Shown here piece after piece: positions 34,146 through 42,775 of a stretch of DNA of 46,904 bases. A program made the position numbers and the translations under genes. This stretch comes from Porphyromonas crevioricanis (GTDB lineage: Bacteria; Bacteroidota; Bacteroidia; Bacteroidales; Porphyromonadaceae). A model generated the notes under the pieces. It was given only the letters and a program-made list of their open reading frames with translations, searched no databases and was not told where the DNA came from. Each line of letters begins with the position of its first letter. Position 1 is the stretch's first letter. The stretch covers positions 1-46,904 of the forward strand of contig NZ_FUXH01000015.1 of assembly GCF_900167225.1 (NCBI RefSeq), given 5' to 3'.

Positions 34146-35732
34146 ATGAGTAATAATTTCAGTCCGAAATCCCAATCTGTTGTTGGTCATTCTCGTTATG
34201 CTGCGAGCCTTTCTTTTCTAAGGCTTCTTTTGAGTAAATGGCCATACTATGTATTGTCGATTTGCTTAGTGTCGATGCTTCTTTTTTTGCTGTTGCAGCA
34301 TCGTCCTCCAGTAACTCGTAAGTACTATTTGAGTTTGAGGAGTAAGGCCGACGAGGGTAGTCGTCTTTCCAATGTTTCATTGTGGGGGGGGGATTATTAC
34401 CCACCTCTGAGTGCTTTTTCAGCTTTATCGGGGCAGGCTCTTTTCGGTTACTTGAATGCCACCTCCTCTCTCCATGAGGCAATCAAGAGAAGTAATGCAA
34501 TGGTGACTTGCTCCTATCGCAAGTTTTTCAAAAACAGAGACCTATATGGTCATATCCCATTTGATATTCAGTTTGTGGAGCCAGAGCCGGGCAACTATGT
34601 TCGTTGTTCTGCTAAGCAAAAGTCCAATGGTTTGCAGTTGAGCAATTTCCAAATCGATGATCGGAAATATCCCGGAACCTCTTTCTTACCCTTTGATTGT
34701 TTAACCGATACACCCATTGGTAAGCTTTTTTTAAGTAAGAATATGGCACGCCTTTTTGTGGATAAGCCATACGAAGACGATTTTGATGTGTTGTACACCG
34801 ACCCGGAACAGGAAACTCGGATACTGAATGCCGAGCTGGAGGCCTCCAGTTACGATGGCTTGGTGGGAGTCTCCCTCAAGGGCAACAAGCCTGAGATGCA
34901 GATGATAGGCATCTTGAATGAGTTGATCGCTGTTTCTGTAGAACGAATGTTAGCCGATGCAACAACCGAATTGGAAAGAACGAAGAAACACATCGAAGGA
35001 ATACTTGCCGACCCGGACAAGAAACTGACTTCTTCTATGCGTAACCGCTTGGAGGAGTTCTCGGCTGAGGCCGAGGTTAGTCTGGCAGAGTTGCGTAATT
35101 GTGAGCCAGCTGAAGTTCTCGATTATGCTACCCCGGCAGTGGTTGAATCCGATACAAGTCTATATTTTGTGTTCCTTTTCCTTGTGCTTGCCTTTGTGAT
35201 ACCGACTCTTTGGATTTATTACCGCATGGTGCTGCGTAATCAGCTGATTTCTTTGCCTGAAGCCCCCTCCACTCTGTCTGCTGACTATTTGGGCTGTTTG
35301 CCTCGCAAAAAACGCAAGCAAAATCCCCAAGAATGGGAGCGTATGGCTTTGATGCTCTGGAGGAAATTAGAGCCTTTACCACAGTTGCGAACAGTCTGGG
35401 TTAGTCCTCTGTCTATGGGTGTAGACGCAGCTCATGCTGGGGAGCGTTTGGCCGAGGCTCTACGTAAGTATGGTATAGAAGTCTGTTGTTTATCTTCGGA
35501 GTGGACGGATTCGCAGCAAATGCCTGATTCGGAAAACCCCGGTAAGCCCTGTTTGCGCTTGTTCTGGTTACCTTCCTGTCGCGAAAGCAATGAACTCATT
35601 GCTCGCATTCGCCCGGAAGATTATGTTGTGTGGATTTCTCGGATGTATCATGACCGCTTGGATGATATGGCTATTTACGCTCATGCTCTGGACCTGCCTG
35701 CTGGCAGATCTGCGGTGCTCGTACTTGATTGA
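34146..35732 (+). CDS. Wzz-like chain-length determinant protein with degenerate kinase-like C-terminal domain
   Basis: This 528-residue inner-membrane protein has the polysaccharide co-polymerase layout. Membrane helix 1 is at about 32-50 (YYVLSICLVSMLLFLLL). A large periplasmic part (about 52-335) carries coiled-coil helices (MLADATTELERTKKHIEGIL), and helix 2 is at about 337-357 (LYFVFLFLVLAFVIPTLWI). A cytoplasmic tail of about 165 residues aligns by eye with BY-kinase domains (LRTVWVSPLSMGVDAAHAGE, then RLAEALRKYGIEVCCLS). The P-loop GK[ST] is missing and no Tyr cluster is present. A Wzz protein (WzzP) controls A-LPS chain length in P. gingivalis, and this may be the same protein, which I cannot confirm. 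The ATG at 34146 was preferred over TTG at 34137. Confidence 0.75.
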   Translation: MSNNFSPKSQSVVGHSRYAASLSFLRLLLSKWPYYVLSICLVSMLLFLLLQHRPPVTRKYYLSLRSKADEGSRLSNVSLWGGDYYPPLSAFSALSGQALFGYLNATSSLHEAIKRSNAMVTCSYRKFFKNRDLYGHIPFDIQFVEPEPGNYVRCSAKQKSNGLQLSNFQIDDRKYPGTSFLPFDCLTDTPIGKLFLSKNMARLFVDKPYEDDFDVLYTDPEQETRILNAELEASSYDGLVGVSLKGNKPEMQMIGILNELIAVSVERMLADATTELERTKKHIEGILADPDKKLTSSMRNRLEEFSAEAEVSLAELRNCEPAEVLDYATPAVVESDTSLYFVFLFLVLAFVIPTLWIYYRMVLRNQLISLPEAPSTLSADYLGCLPRKKRKQNPQEWERMALMLWRKLEPLPQLRTVWVSPLSMGVDAAHAGERLAEALRKYGIEVCCLSSEWTDSQQMPDSENPGKPCLRLFWLPSCRESNELIARIRPEDYVVWISRMYHDRLDDMAIYAHALDLPAGRSAVLVLD

Positions 35733-35773
35733 CCTGTCTTCTCTTCCCTCAATTTTACCTTAGCAACCCGATT

Positions 35774-36964
35774 ATGGCTATTATTAAAAGTATTCTGGAT
35801 ACCGATCTGTACAAGTTTACGACCAGCTATGCCTACTCCAAACTTTTCCCTCGTGCTATGGGCGCATTTCGTTTTATCGATCGGGATTTGCTTGTCTATC
35901 CTCCCGGTTTTGACCAATTGCTCAGGCAAGAGATTCAGGCAATGGAGCAACTCAGGCTTACAGAAGAAGAAGCAAGCTTTTTGGAGCATGAATTACCCTA
36001 TTTACCACCAACTTACATAGATTTTTTGCGAGGTTTCCGTTTCGATTCTCGAGAGGTACATATAGAGCAGACCCCCGATGGGCATCTGCATATATGGGCT
36101 GAGGGTTTGCTCTATCGAGTTACCCTGTGGGAAACTCCTATTTTGGCTATCGTGAGTGAGTTGTACTATCGGGTTACTGATTGTCAGCCCGATTTGGCTT
36201 ATGCCGAGCGTGTTGCCACAGAGAAGGCCCGTACTCTCAAGGAGCATGAAGTGGTCTACTCCATGTTCGGTATGCGCAGGCGTTTCAGCTATGAGATGGA
36301 GGATCGTGTCACGGCTTTGCTCAAAGAATACTCCGGAAGCAGTCTTTTCGGAACAAGCAACGTATATCTGGCAATGAAGCATGGCTTGAAGGTCAGCGGT
36401 ACGCATCCGCACGAATGGGTGCAGTTTCATGGAGCTATTTATGGCTACAAGATGGCCAATTATATGGCTATGGAGCATTGGATAGATGTTTATGACGGAG
36501 ATTTGGGGACGGTTCTTACCGATACCTATACTACGGATGTTTTTTTGCGAAACTTTAGCAAGAAGCACGCAATGCTCTATACGAGTCTTCGACATGACAG
36601 TGGTGACCCGCTACTTTTCATAGACAAGGTTATTTATCGTTATCAAGAATTGAGGGTTGATCCTTTGATCAAGTATATCATTTTCTCGGATTCGCTCAAT
36701 GTGGAGAAAGCTATCCGCATACAACAGGCTTGTAGAGGGCGTATTGGTGTACGGTTTGGTATTGGTACTAATTTCTCTAATGATGTGGGCAATGGCGTGA
36801 AGCCGGTTAATATCGTAATGAAACTGTGGCGATGCAAAATGACACGAAAAGAAGATTGGCATCAGTGTGTGAAATTGAGCGATGTAGCAGGCAAACACAC
36901 CGGAGACCCGGCAGAGTTGGAGCTAGCCATGCGCACTCTCGATATTAGAAATATCCATGAATAG
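35774..36964 (+). CDS. pncB: Nicotinate phosphoribosyltransferase
   Basis: PncB makes nicotinate mononucleotide from nicotinate, PRPP and ATP, the first step of NAD salvage. The 396-residue protein begins at MAIIKSILDTDLYKFTTSYAYSKLFP, the usual PncB N-terminus, so the 15-codon upstream extension was rejected. LFGTSNVYLAMKHGLKVSGTHPHEWVQFHGA contains the phosphorylated-His region. DTYTTDVFLRNF, SLRHDSGDPLLF and GIGTNFSNDVG form the PRPP and substrate sites. Its end overlaps nadD by 8 bp, so translation of the two NAD enzymes is probably coupled. Confidence 0.96.
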   Translation: MAIIKSILDTDLYKFTTSYAYSKLFPRAMGAFRFIDRDLLVYPPGFDQLLRQEIQAMEQLRLTEEEASFLEHELPYLPPTYIDFLRGFRFDSREVHIEQTPDGHLHIWAEGLLYRVTLWETPILAIVSELYYRVTDCQPDLAYAERVATEKARTLKEHEVVYSMFGMRRRFSYEMEDRVTALLKEYSGSSLFGTSNVYLAMKHGLKVSGTHPHEWVQFHGAIYGYKMANYMAMEHWIDVYDGDLGTVLTDTYTTDVFLRNFSKKHAMLYTSLRHDSGDPLLFIDKVIYRYQELRVDPLIKYIIFSDSLNVEKAIRIQQACRGRIGVRFGIGTNFSNDVGNGVKPVNIVMKLWRCKMTRKEDWHQCVKLSDVAGKHTGDPAELELAMRTLDIRNIHE

Positions 36965-37586
36965 AACTGTTGCTTCTTCCGGACAGAAGCGTCTGATAGG
37001 CCTTTTCTTCGGCTCATTTAACCCCATACACATAGGACATATGGCTATTGCCAATTACGTGTTGGAGGAGGCCGGACTGGAGGAGGTTTGGCTTTTGCCC
37101 AGCCCGATGAATCCGTTGAAGACCTCAGACGAACTCTTGCCCTATGATTTGCGTTGTCGGATGATTGTCGAGACAATAGATGGAGATGCCCGCTTTCGTC
37201 TCAATACAATAGAGCAGAAACTTCCATCGCCTCACTACACGATCTTGGCATTGCAGGCCTTGTCTGTCTTGCACCAGGATTGTCAATTCTTTTTGGTGAT
37301 AGGGGCGGATAACTGGTTGAATTTTGATCGTTGGTATGCGCATAGTCGTATCCTCCTTGGGTGGCCACTTATTGTCTATCCCAGACCATCTGTGGAGGTG
37401 GAGCCTTCTTCTTTATCCAATGGAAGTATTTACCTTGCTCATGCTCCCCTGTTGGAGATTTCCTCATCAATCATTCGCTCGGCTTTCCTCTTGGGAAAAG
37501 ATTATAGGTATTGGCTTCCAAAACCTCAGAATTGGTCTTTGTTGGAGGCTTTGCACAGAGATAATCGCTCAAATACAGAAGTATGA
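36957..37586 (+). CDS. nadD: Nicotinate-nucleotide adenylyltransferase
   Basis: NadD adenylates nicotinate mononucleotide to deamido-NAD, the step right after PncB. The 209-residue protein has the nucleotidyltransferase signature GLFFGSFNPIHIGHMAIANYVLE, with the HxGH-like IHIGH. WLLPSPMNPLK, FFLVIGADNWLNFDRW and the C-terminal ISSSIIRSAFLLGKDYRYWLP follow (ISS-x-IR motif). It overlaps pncB upstream and aguA downstream (ATGA, 4 bp). Confidence 0.95.
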   Translation: MNRTVASSGQKRLIGLFFGSFNPIHIGHMAIANYVLEEAGLEEVWLLPSPMNPLKTSDELLPYDLRCRMIVETIDGDARFRLNTIEQKLPSPHYTILALQALSVLHQDCQFFLVIGADNWLNFDRWYAHSRILLGWPLIVYPRPSVEVEPSSLSNGSIYLAHAPLLEISSSIIRSAFLLGKDYRYWLPKPQNWSLLEALHRDNRSNTEV

Positions 37587-38662
37587 AAGTTTATTCCTAC
37601 TCGCAACGAATAGTATCTACTCTTTTGCCTGAGTGGAGTAACCAGGATGCTGTATTGCTTTCCTGGCCACACGAAGAAAGTGATTGGAAGTACATGCTGG
37701 AAGAGGTTCGATCTTGCTTTGAGAAACTTGCTTTGGCCATATTGAGTCGAGAGCGACTTCTGCTTGTTTGCCCCAATGTAGAAGAGCTGCCACCTTCTTT
37801 GACTCTTTATTTGGGGAAGGGATTGTGTGTGGTGGAGATGCCTACTAACGATACTTGGGCCAGAGATTTCGGGCCCCTCTCGCTCTCGGATGAAAGAGGC
37901 CGGATGTCCCTGGTCGATTTCGGTTTTAACGCATGGGGGATGAAATTCGCTGCTTGCCATGACAACATGATTTGCCGGCGGCTCGCTTCTATTCCCTTTC
38001 TCTGGGAAGACAATGTTTCTATGTCTACGAAGCTGAACTTTTTCCTGGAAGGAGGGGCTATAGAGACTGATGGACGCAGACATATCCTTACAACAGCTTC
38101 TTGCCTCTTCGAGCCGAATCGTAACCCACAGATGCGAGCAGAAGAGATAGCTGCAGAGGTGGCAAAATCTTTGGGAGCCGAAAAACTGTTTGTGCTGGAG
38201 TATGGAGCTTTGGAAGGAGATGACACAGATGGTCATATAGATACTTTGGCGAGGTTTTGCGATGAAAAGACGATTGCCTATGTCGCTCCTCCTGACGAGG
38301 CCGATAGCCATTATGCTGATTTGAGCAAGATGCAAGAAGAATTGTCTGGGTTGCTTCCCTATGGCTATCGTCTGATCCCACTGCCAATGGCAGAGCCTAT
38401 TTATGATAGAGGCGGGTGCCGTCTGCCGGCCACTTATGCCAATTTCCTTATCATGAATGATGCTGTACTCTATCCGACTTACGCTTCGGAGAGAGATAGA
38501 GAAGCCGAGGCCACTCTTCGTCTTTGTTTCCCGGGTAAGGAACTGATTGGAGTTGATTGTAGGACTCTGATTCGTCAGCATGGCAGTTTGCATTGTGTCA
38601 CAATGCAATTCCCAGTTGGTTTGCTCCGGCAGGATTTGCCAGCTGTGGTTAAGGCTCTTTGA
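37583..38662 (+). CDS. aguA: Agmatine deiminase
   Basis: This enzyme hydrolyses agmatine to N-carbamoylputrescine and ammonia. The 359-residue protein has the guanidino-modifying fold (PAD_porph family). Its start region is LPEWSNQDAVLLSWPHEESDW. Active-site segments are NDTWARDFGPL (Asp/Arg), FFLEGGAIETDG, EGDDTDGHIDTLARF (Asp/His) and the nucleophile Cys in RQHGSLHCVTMQFPVG. It lacks a signal peptide and is shorter than the secreted peptidylarginine deiminase PPAD of P. gingivalis, so it should act in the cytoplasm. aguB follows, supporting the agmatine assignment. A terminator-like hairpin spans its stop codon. Confidence 0.92.
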   Translation: MKVYSYSQRIVSTLLPEWSNQDAVLLSWPHEESDWKYMLEEVRSCFEKLALAILSRERLLLVCPNVEELPPSLTLYLGKGLCVVEMPTNDTWARDFGPLSLSDERGRMSLVDFGFNAWGMKFAACHDNMICRRLASIPFLWEDNVSMSTKLNFFLEGGAIETDGRRHILTTASCLFEPNRNPQMRAEEIAAEVAKSLGAEKLFVLEYGALEGDDTDGHIDTLARFCDEKTIAYVAPPDEADSHYADLSKMQEELSGLLPYGYRLIPLPMAEPIYDRGGCRLPATYANFLIMNDAVLYPTYASERDREAEATLRLCFPGKELIGVDCRTLIRQHGSLHCVTMQFPVGLLRQDLPAVVKAL

Positions 38663-38671
38663 GCCTTTTTT
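38651..38671 (+). terminator. Terminator-like hairpin across the aguA stop codon
   Basis: AAGGCTC (38651-38657), a 3-nt loop and GAGCCTT (38661-38667) are followed by T's to 38671. The aguA TGA (38660-38662) lies within the hairpin. Confidence 0.6.
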
Positions 38672-38712
38672 GTTTACCTTGTGCGTTGGAGCTTGATAGA
38701 TTTAGGACATTT

Positions 38713-39588
38713 ATGAAAGTAGGATTGATACAGCAGGCCAATACGGCTGACCAACAGAATAATACGGAACGTCTCATTGCTGCCATTCGAGAAGCTAAAG
38801 CTCGAGGTGCAGACTTGGTTGTGCTGCAGGAGTTGCACAATGGGTTGTACTTCTGTCAGACAGAAGATGTAGAGCTATTCGATCAGGCCGAGACAATACC
38901 TGGCCCTTCTACGGAGCTTTACGGAGCTCTGGCCAGAGAACTGGATCTTGTGCTTGTGCTCTCTCTCTTCGAGCGTAGGGCGGCTGGCCTCTACCATAAT
39001 ACAGCTGTGGTGATCGAACGTGATGGTCGTATAGCTGGGAAATATCGCAAAATGCACATACCGGATGATCCGGCCTACTACGAGAAATTCTATTTCACCC
39101 CCGGTGATTTGGGTTTTGAACCTATTGATACTTCTGTTGGTAGGTTGGGAGTGTTGGTGTGCTGGGATCAGTGGTACCCTGAGGCAGCACGGCTCATGGC
39201 TATGCGTGGGGCACAGCTCCTTATTTACCCCACTGCCATTGGCTACGAAAGTAGTGATACGGCAGAAGAACAGAGCCGACAGCGAGAAGCCTGGCGACTG
39301 GTGCAGCGTGGGCATGCTGTGGCCAATGGTTTGCCTGTGATTACAGTTAATAGAGTCGGATATGAAGCAGACCCATCCGGATCTACTGGAGGGATTACTT
39401 TTTGGGGTAGTAGTTTTGTGGCTGGCCCACAGGGAGAATTATTAGCCGATCTGGGACAGGAGGCCACACTGGAGGTTGTGGAGATCGATCTTGCTCGCTG
39501 TGAAGAGGTGCGCCGTTGGTGGCCTTTTTTTCGAGATAGGCGTATCGATGCTTTTGATGGACTCAGTCGCAGGTTTTTAGATAGATGA
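38713..39588 (+). CDS. aguB: N-carbamoylputrescine amidase
   Basis: This nitrilase-superfamily enzyme converts N-carbamoylputrescine, the AguA product, to putrescine, CO2 and ammonia. The 291-residue protein begins MKVGLIQQANTADQQNN. The Glu-Lys-Cys triad is visible: VVLQELHNGLYF (Glu), GKYRKMHIPDDPAYYEKFYF (Lys) and LGVLVCWDQWYPEAAR (Cys). GITFWGSSFVAGPQGELLA and the C-terminal RRWWPFFRDRRIDAF are characteristic of AguB. The ATG at 38713 was chosen over 38659 because the longer start would overlap the aguA stop and add an unrelated leader. Confidence 0.95.
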   Translation: MKVGLIQQANTADQQNNTERLIAAIREAKARGADLVVLQELHNGLYFCQTEDVELFDQAETIPGPSTELYGALARELDLVLVLSLFERRAAGLYHNTAVVIERDGRIAGKYRKMHIPDDPAYYEKFYFTPGDLGFEPIDTSVGRLGVLVCWDQWYPEAARLMAMRGAQLLIYPTAIGYESSDTAEEQSRQREAWRLVQRGHAVANGLPVITVNRVGYEADPSGSTGGITFWGSSFVAGPQGELLADLGQEATLEVVEIDLARCEEVRRWWPFFRDRRIDAFDGLSRRFLDR

Positions 39589-39611
39589 ACAACTCTTACA
39601 ATCGGTAGAAT

Positions 39612-40067
39612 ATGGAAATAGGAGATTTGGTACCTGACCTTTTGGGCTTAGATCAGGATGGTAAGCAAGTGCGATGTTCGGATTTTCCCGGGCGCAAGAT
39701 TGCTTTGTATTTCTATCCCAAGGATGATACTTCAGGCTGCACCGCTCAGGCTTGTAGTCTCAGGGATGGTTATCCCGATTTGTTGGATGCCGGTTATCAG
39801 GTGATAGGTGTTAGCAAAGATTCTCAGAAGAGTCATCGCAACTTCCGACAGAAACATGAGTTGCCTTTCCCTCTTGTTGCCGATGAAAGTACCGAACTGA
39901 ACCGCTCTTTTGGTGTATGGAAAGAGAAGAGTATGTATGGTCGCAAATATATGGGTACCGAACGTACTACTTTTGTCATCGGCACAGATAGGCGAGTGGA
40001 GCGTATTATACGAGGCAAACAGGTTGATACAAAGAATCATGCCAATCAGATAGTTGGTAAGGAGTAA
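39612..40067 (+). CDS. bcp: Bcp-type thiol peroxidase (peroxiredoxin)
   Basis: This 151-residue peroxiredoxin of the Bcp/PrxQ group reduces hydrogen peroxide and organic peroxides. Motifs are GDLVPDLLGLDQDGKQV, FYPKDDTSGCTAQACSLRD with the peroxidatic Cys in T-x-x-C and a resolving Cys five residues later, and YQVIGVSKDSQKSHRNF. PFPLVADESTELNRSFGVW and ERTTFVIGTDRRVERI follow. It precedes recA by 36 nt, which may link oxidative-stress defence and DNA repair on one transcript, though no promoter was located. Confidence 0.95.
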   Translation: MEIGDLVPDLLGLDQDGKQVRCSDFPGRKIALYFYPKDDTSGCTAQACSLRDGYPDLLDAGYQVIGVSKDSQKSHRNFRQKHELPFPLVADESTELNRSFGVWKEKSMYGRKYMGTERTTFVIGTDRRVERIIRGKQVDTKNHANQIVGKE

Positions 40068-40103
40068 GAATTTCCCGACATAACTAATTCGAGATACAAG
40101 ATT

Positions 40104-41153
40104 ATGGAGAAAGATACACAGCAATCGCCACAGCAGGAAGGGCGGGTACAGCCGGACGAGAATAAGCTTAAAGCTTTGAGGCTGGCCATGGAAAAAATAG
40201 AGAGAGCCCATGGCAAAGGAGCTATCATGAAGCTCGGAGACGAGAGTATCGAAGATGTAGGGGTGATACCTACCGGTTCGATTGGTTTGGATCTGGCCTT
40301 GGGGGTGGGTGGTTATCCCAGAGGACGAATTATAGAGATATTCGGACCAGAGTCTTCGGGTAAGACAACTTTGGCTATTCATGCCATTGCCGAAACGCAG
40401 AAGCAAGGAGGTTTGGCTGCTATCATAGATGCTGAGCATGCTTTTGATCGCAGTTACGCCGAAGCTTTGGGAGTAGATGTGGAAAATCTTTGGATTGCCC
40501 AGCCTGACAATGGAGAGCAGGCCTTGGAGATAGCAGAGCAATTAATACGCTCCTCTGCTATCGATATTGTGGTGATTGACTCGGTTGCTGCTCTTACTCC
40601 CAAGCAGGAAATAGAGGGTGATATGGGGGACAGTCGGGTCGGTTTGCATGCTCGTTTGATGTCTCAGGCTTTGCGTAAACTGACAGGAGCAATTAGTAAG
40701 TCTAATACGACTTGTATTTTCATCAATCAGTTGAGAGAGAAGATCGGCGTCATGTTCGGTAATCCGGAGACAACGACCGGAGGAAATGCCCTGAAGTTTT
40801 ATGCCTCAGTCCGCCTGGATATACGCAAAAGTACGGCTATCAAAGATGGTGAGACTGTTTTGGGCTATTTGACCAAGGTAAAGGTGGTAAAGAACAAAGT
40901 TGCGCCTCCTTTCCGCAGAGCTGAGTTTGATATTATGTTTGGTGAGGGGATCAGTCGATCAGGAGAAATCATAGATCTCGGTGTCGAATACAATATCATC
41001 AAGAAAAGTGGTTCTTGGTTCAGCTATGGAGAGCGGAAATTAGGCCAGGGACGGGATGCTGCCAAACAGACTGTGCAAGACGATCCTGAATTGGCCGAAC
41101 AGCTGGCTTTGGAAATAACCGAGGCTATTAGCCATTCTTCTGGTAAACATTAG
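40104..41153 (+). CDS. recA: Recombinase A
   Basis: RecA forms filaments on single-stranded DNA for strand exchange and SOS activation. The 349-residue protein has a Gln/Glu-rich N-terminal lead. It then shows the Walker A motif [37 protein letters not shown], Walker [13 protein letters not shown], loop L1 region [25 protein letters not shown], and [27 protein letters not shown] (loop L2). All expected motifs are intact. No SOS box was identified upstream. Confidence 0.98.
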   Translation: MEKDTQQSPQQEGRVQPDENKLKALRLAMEKIERAHGKGAIMKLGDESIEDVGVIPTGSIGLDLALGVGGYPRGRIIEIFGPESSGKTTLAIHAIAETQKQGGLAAIIDAEHAFDRSYAEALGVDVENLWIAQPDNGEQALEIAEQLIRSSAIDIVVIDSVAALTPKQEIEGDMGDSRVGLHARLMSQALRKLTGAISKSNTTCIFINQLREKIGVMFGNPETTTGGNALKFYASVRLDIRKSTAIKDGETVLGYLTKVKVVKNKVAPPFRRAEFDIMFGEGISRSGEIIDLGVEYNIIKKSGSWFSYGERKLGQGRDAAKQTVQDDPELAEQLALEITEAISHSSGKH

Positions 41154-41177
41154 TTCAAGCTTTTGTGAGGAAGCGTT

Positions 41178-42158
41178 ATGTCCCGAACCGATTGCCATAT
41201 CTCAACCAAACGTTATGAGTATGAGGCCGTTTATCGTCATGCGGCCTCATCACTTGTTGCCCCCTATTTTTCTCCGATTTGGCTTGATGCTGTTTGTGGA
41301 AAAGAAGGGTGGCAGTCATTGACAATCAGCTTTTCTTCTGGACATATCTTACTGTTCCCCTTTTATACTCCGGTTTCAGGTTGTTTGTCACAACCTCCAT
41401 TCACGCAATATCTGGGGCCACTACTTATTCCCTCTCCTCGTGCCACCATGAGCTTTGCTGATAAACGCTTGGCTATAGAAGTTTTGGTTGAGCATTTCCC
41501 TCAGTTAGATTGCTGCAGTTTTCATACTCCACCGGACTTTTCCGACTGGCTCCCCTTTTATTGGAAAGGTTTTGAGCAGACAACTCGATATACTTACATA
41601 TTGAAGCTGGACTCTCCTGATCCTCTTTCGTCTCTTCAGATGGAAGCAAATCAATTGCTCAGGCGCAAACTTCGTCAGAGTGAACGTGCGGGGCTGAGCT
41701 TTGTAGAGGGCGGTAGTTTTAGTGATCTCATTGCTATGGTCAGACTTTCTCTGGATCGTTCTCCTGAAACAGCAAAACTCCGTTATACTGATCGATTGGA
41801 GAGTTTGACTCAAGCCATGCGACAGCAAGATATGGGGGAAATATACTGCTGCAGCAAGGATGGTCGGATAGTAGCCTCTGTCTTTATGGTACGAGGAGGA
41901 ACGCGAACTTACTACATAGCCGGAGGGCAGGATACTACTGAGTGCAAGGATGCATTGGCCTATTGCCTGTATCGGGCAATCTGTACACAGGTGAGCCGCA
42001 ATGGTATCCTGTCTGTCGATTTCGAAGGATCGATGTTGCGTGGAGTGGAATTCTTTTTCCGCTCGTTTGGAGCTGTTCAGACTCCTTATTTTGCCATTCG
42101 TCGAGGACGAATGTCCCTGAGCAAACGACTTTGCCGCAAACTATTCACCCATCCTTGA
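41178..42158 (+). CDS. GNAT/FemAB-like acyltransferase
   Basis: This 326-residue protein has a tandem-GNAT layout seen in BioF2-like/FemAB-like proteins. The N-terminal half has YFSPIWLDAVCGKEGWQSLTI and ILLFPFYTPVSGCLSQPPFTQYLGPLL. The C-terminal half has EANQLLRRKLRQSERAGLSF, then GRIVASVFMVRGGTRTYYIAGGQD, and ILSVDFEGSMLRGVEFFFRSFGA with the typical substrate-binding end. Such proteins attach amino acids or acyl groups to cell-envelope or polysaccharide precursors; the substrate here is unknown. It lies 24 nt after recA and 28 nt before gmk. Confidence 0.75.
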   Translation: MSRTDCHISTKRYEYEAVYRHAASSLVAPYFSPIWLDAVCGKEGWQSLTISFSSGHILLFPFYTPVSGCLSQPPFTQYLGPLLIPSPRATMSFADKRLAIEVLVEHFPQLDCCSFHTPPDFSDWLPFYWKGFEQTTRYTYILKLDSPDPLSSLQMEANQLLRRKLRQSERAGLSFVEGGSFSDLIAMVRLSLDRSPETAKLRYTDRLESLTQAMRQQDMGEIYCCSKDGRIVASVFMVRGGTRTYYIAGGQDTTECKDALAYCLYRAICTQVSRNGILSVDFEGSMLRGVEFFFRSFGAVQTPYFAIRRGRMSLSKRLCRKLFTHP

Positions 42159-42186
42159 CTAATCCTTTTTATATCATCTGATACTT

Positions 42187-42759
42187 ATGTCCAGTCTTAT
42201 AATTTTTGCTGCCCCCTCGGGCACGGGCAAGAGTACTGTAATCAAGCGACTGATGAGGCTTGCTCCGGAGCTGAATCTGAGCTTCTCCATTTCTGCCACA
42301 AGCCGAAAACCAAGAGGAGACGAGCAGCATGGAGTGGAGTATTATTTTCTTTCGCCGGCAGATTTTCGTGCCGGTATAGAGCATGATGCCTTTCTGGAGT
42401 ACGAGGAAGTGTATACCGACACTTACTATGGAACATTGAGAGAAGAGGTCGATAGACGACTCTCGCAAGGGCAGACGGTCGTCTTCGATGTAGATGTTGT
42501 CGGTGCCATGAATATAAAAGAGCAGTATGCCGATAAGGCTTTGTCTATTTTCTTGATGCCCCCTTCCATAGAGACGCTTCGTCAAAGACTCACGAGCCGT
42601 GCAACTGATAGCCCTAAAGTAATAGAGGAGCGGTTGGCAAAGGCTGAATATGAGATGTCTCGCTCCGGTGAATTTGATCTGGTCGTTGTTAATGATGACT
42701 TGGATGCTTGCACCGAAAGGGTCTTGCAGGCTGTTTGTTCTTTTGTCCAACGAAACTGA
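42187..42759 (+). CDS. gmk: Guanylate kinase
   Basis: Gmk phosphorylates GMP to GDP. The 190-residue protein begins with the P-loop (IIFAAPSGTGKSTVIKRL). It carries the GMP-binding segments SATSRKPRGDEQHGVEYYFLS and FLEYEEVYTDTYYGTLREEV, then VVFDVDVVGAMNIKEQY, LMPPSIETLRQRLTSRATDS and EFDLVVVNDDLDAC. It is followed after 16 nt by the phosphofructokinase gene. Confidence 0.97.
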   Translation: MSSLIIFAAPSGTGKSTVIKRLMRLAPELNLSFSISATSRKPRGDEQHGVEYYFLSPADFRAGIEHDAFLEYEEVYTDTYYGTLREEVDRRLSQGQTVVFDVDVVGAMNIKEQYADKALSIFLMPPSIETLRQRLTSRATDSPKVIEERLAKAEYEMSRSGEFDLVVVNDDLDACTERVLQAVCSFVQRN

Positions 42760-42775
42760 ATTAAACGTCTCTCTT

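Noticed and set aside
37526-38608. 360-codon minus-strand open frame opposite aguA
   Set aside because: It mirrors a clear agmatine deiminase gene and has no family features; it is a codon-usage shadow.
37583-38662. Reading of aguA as the secreted virulence factor PPAD
   Set aside because: It has no signal peptide or T9SS C-terminal domain, is shorter, and is followed by aguB, which fits agmatine deiminase.
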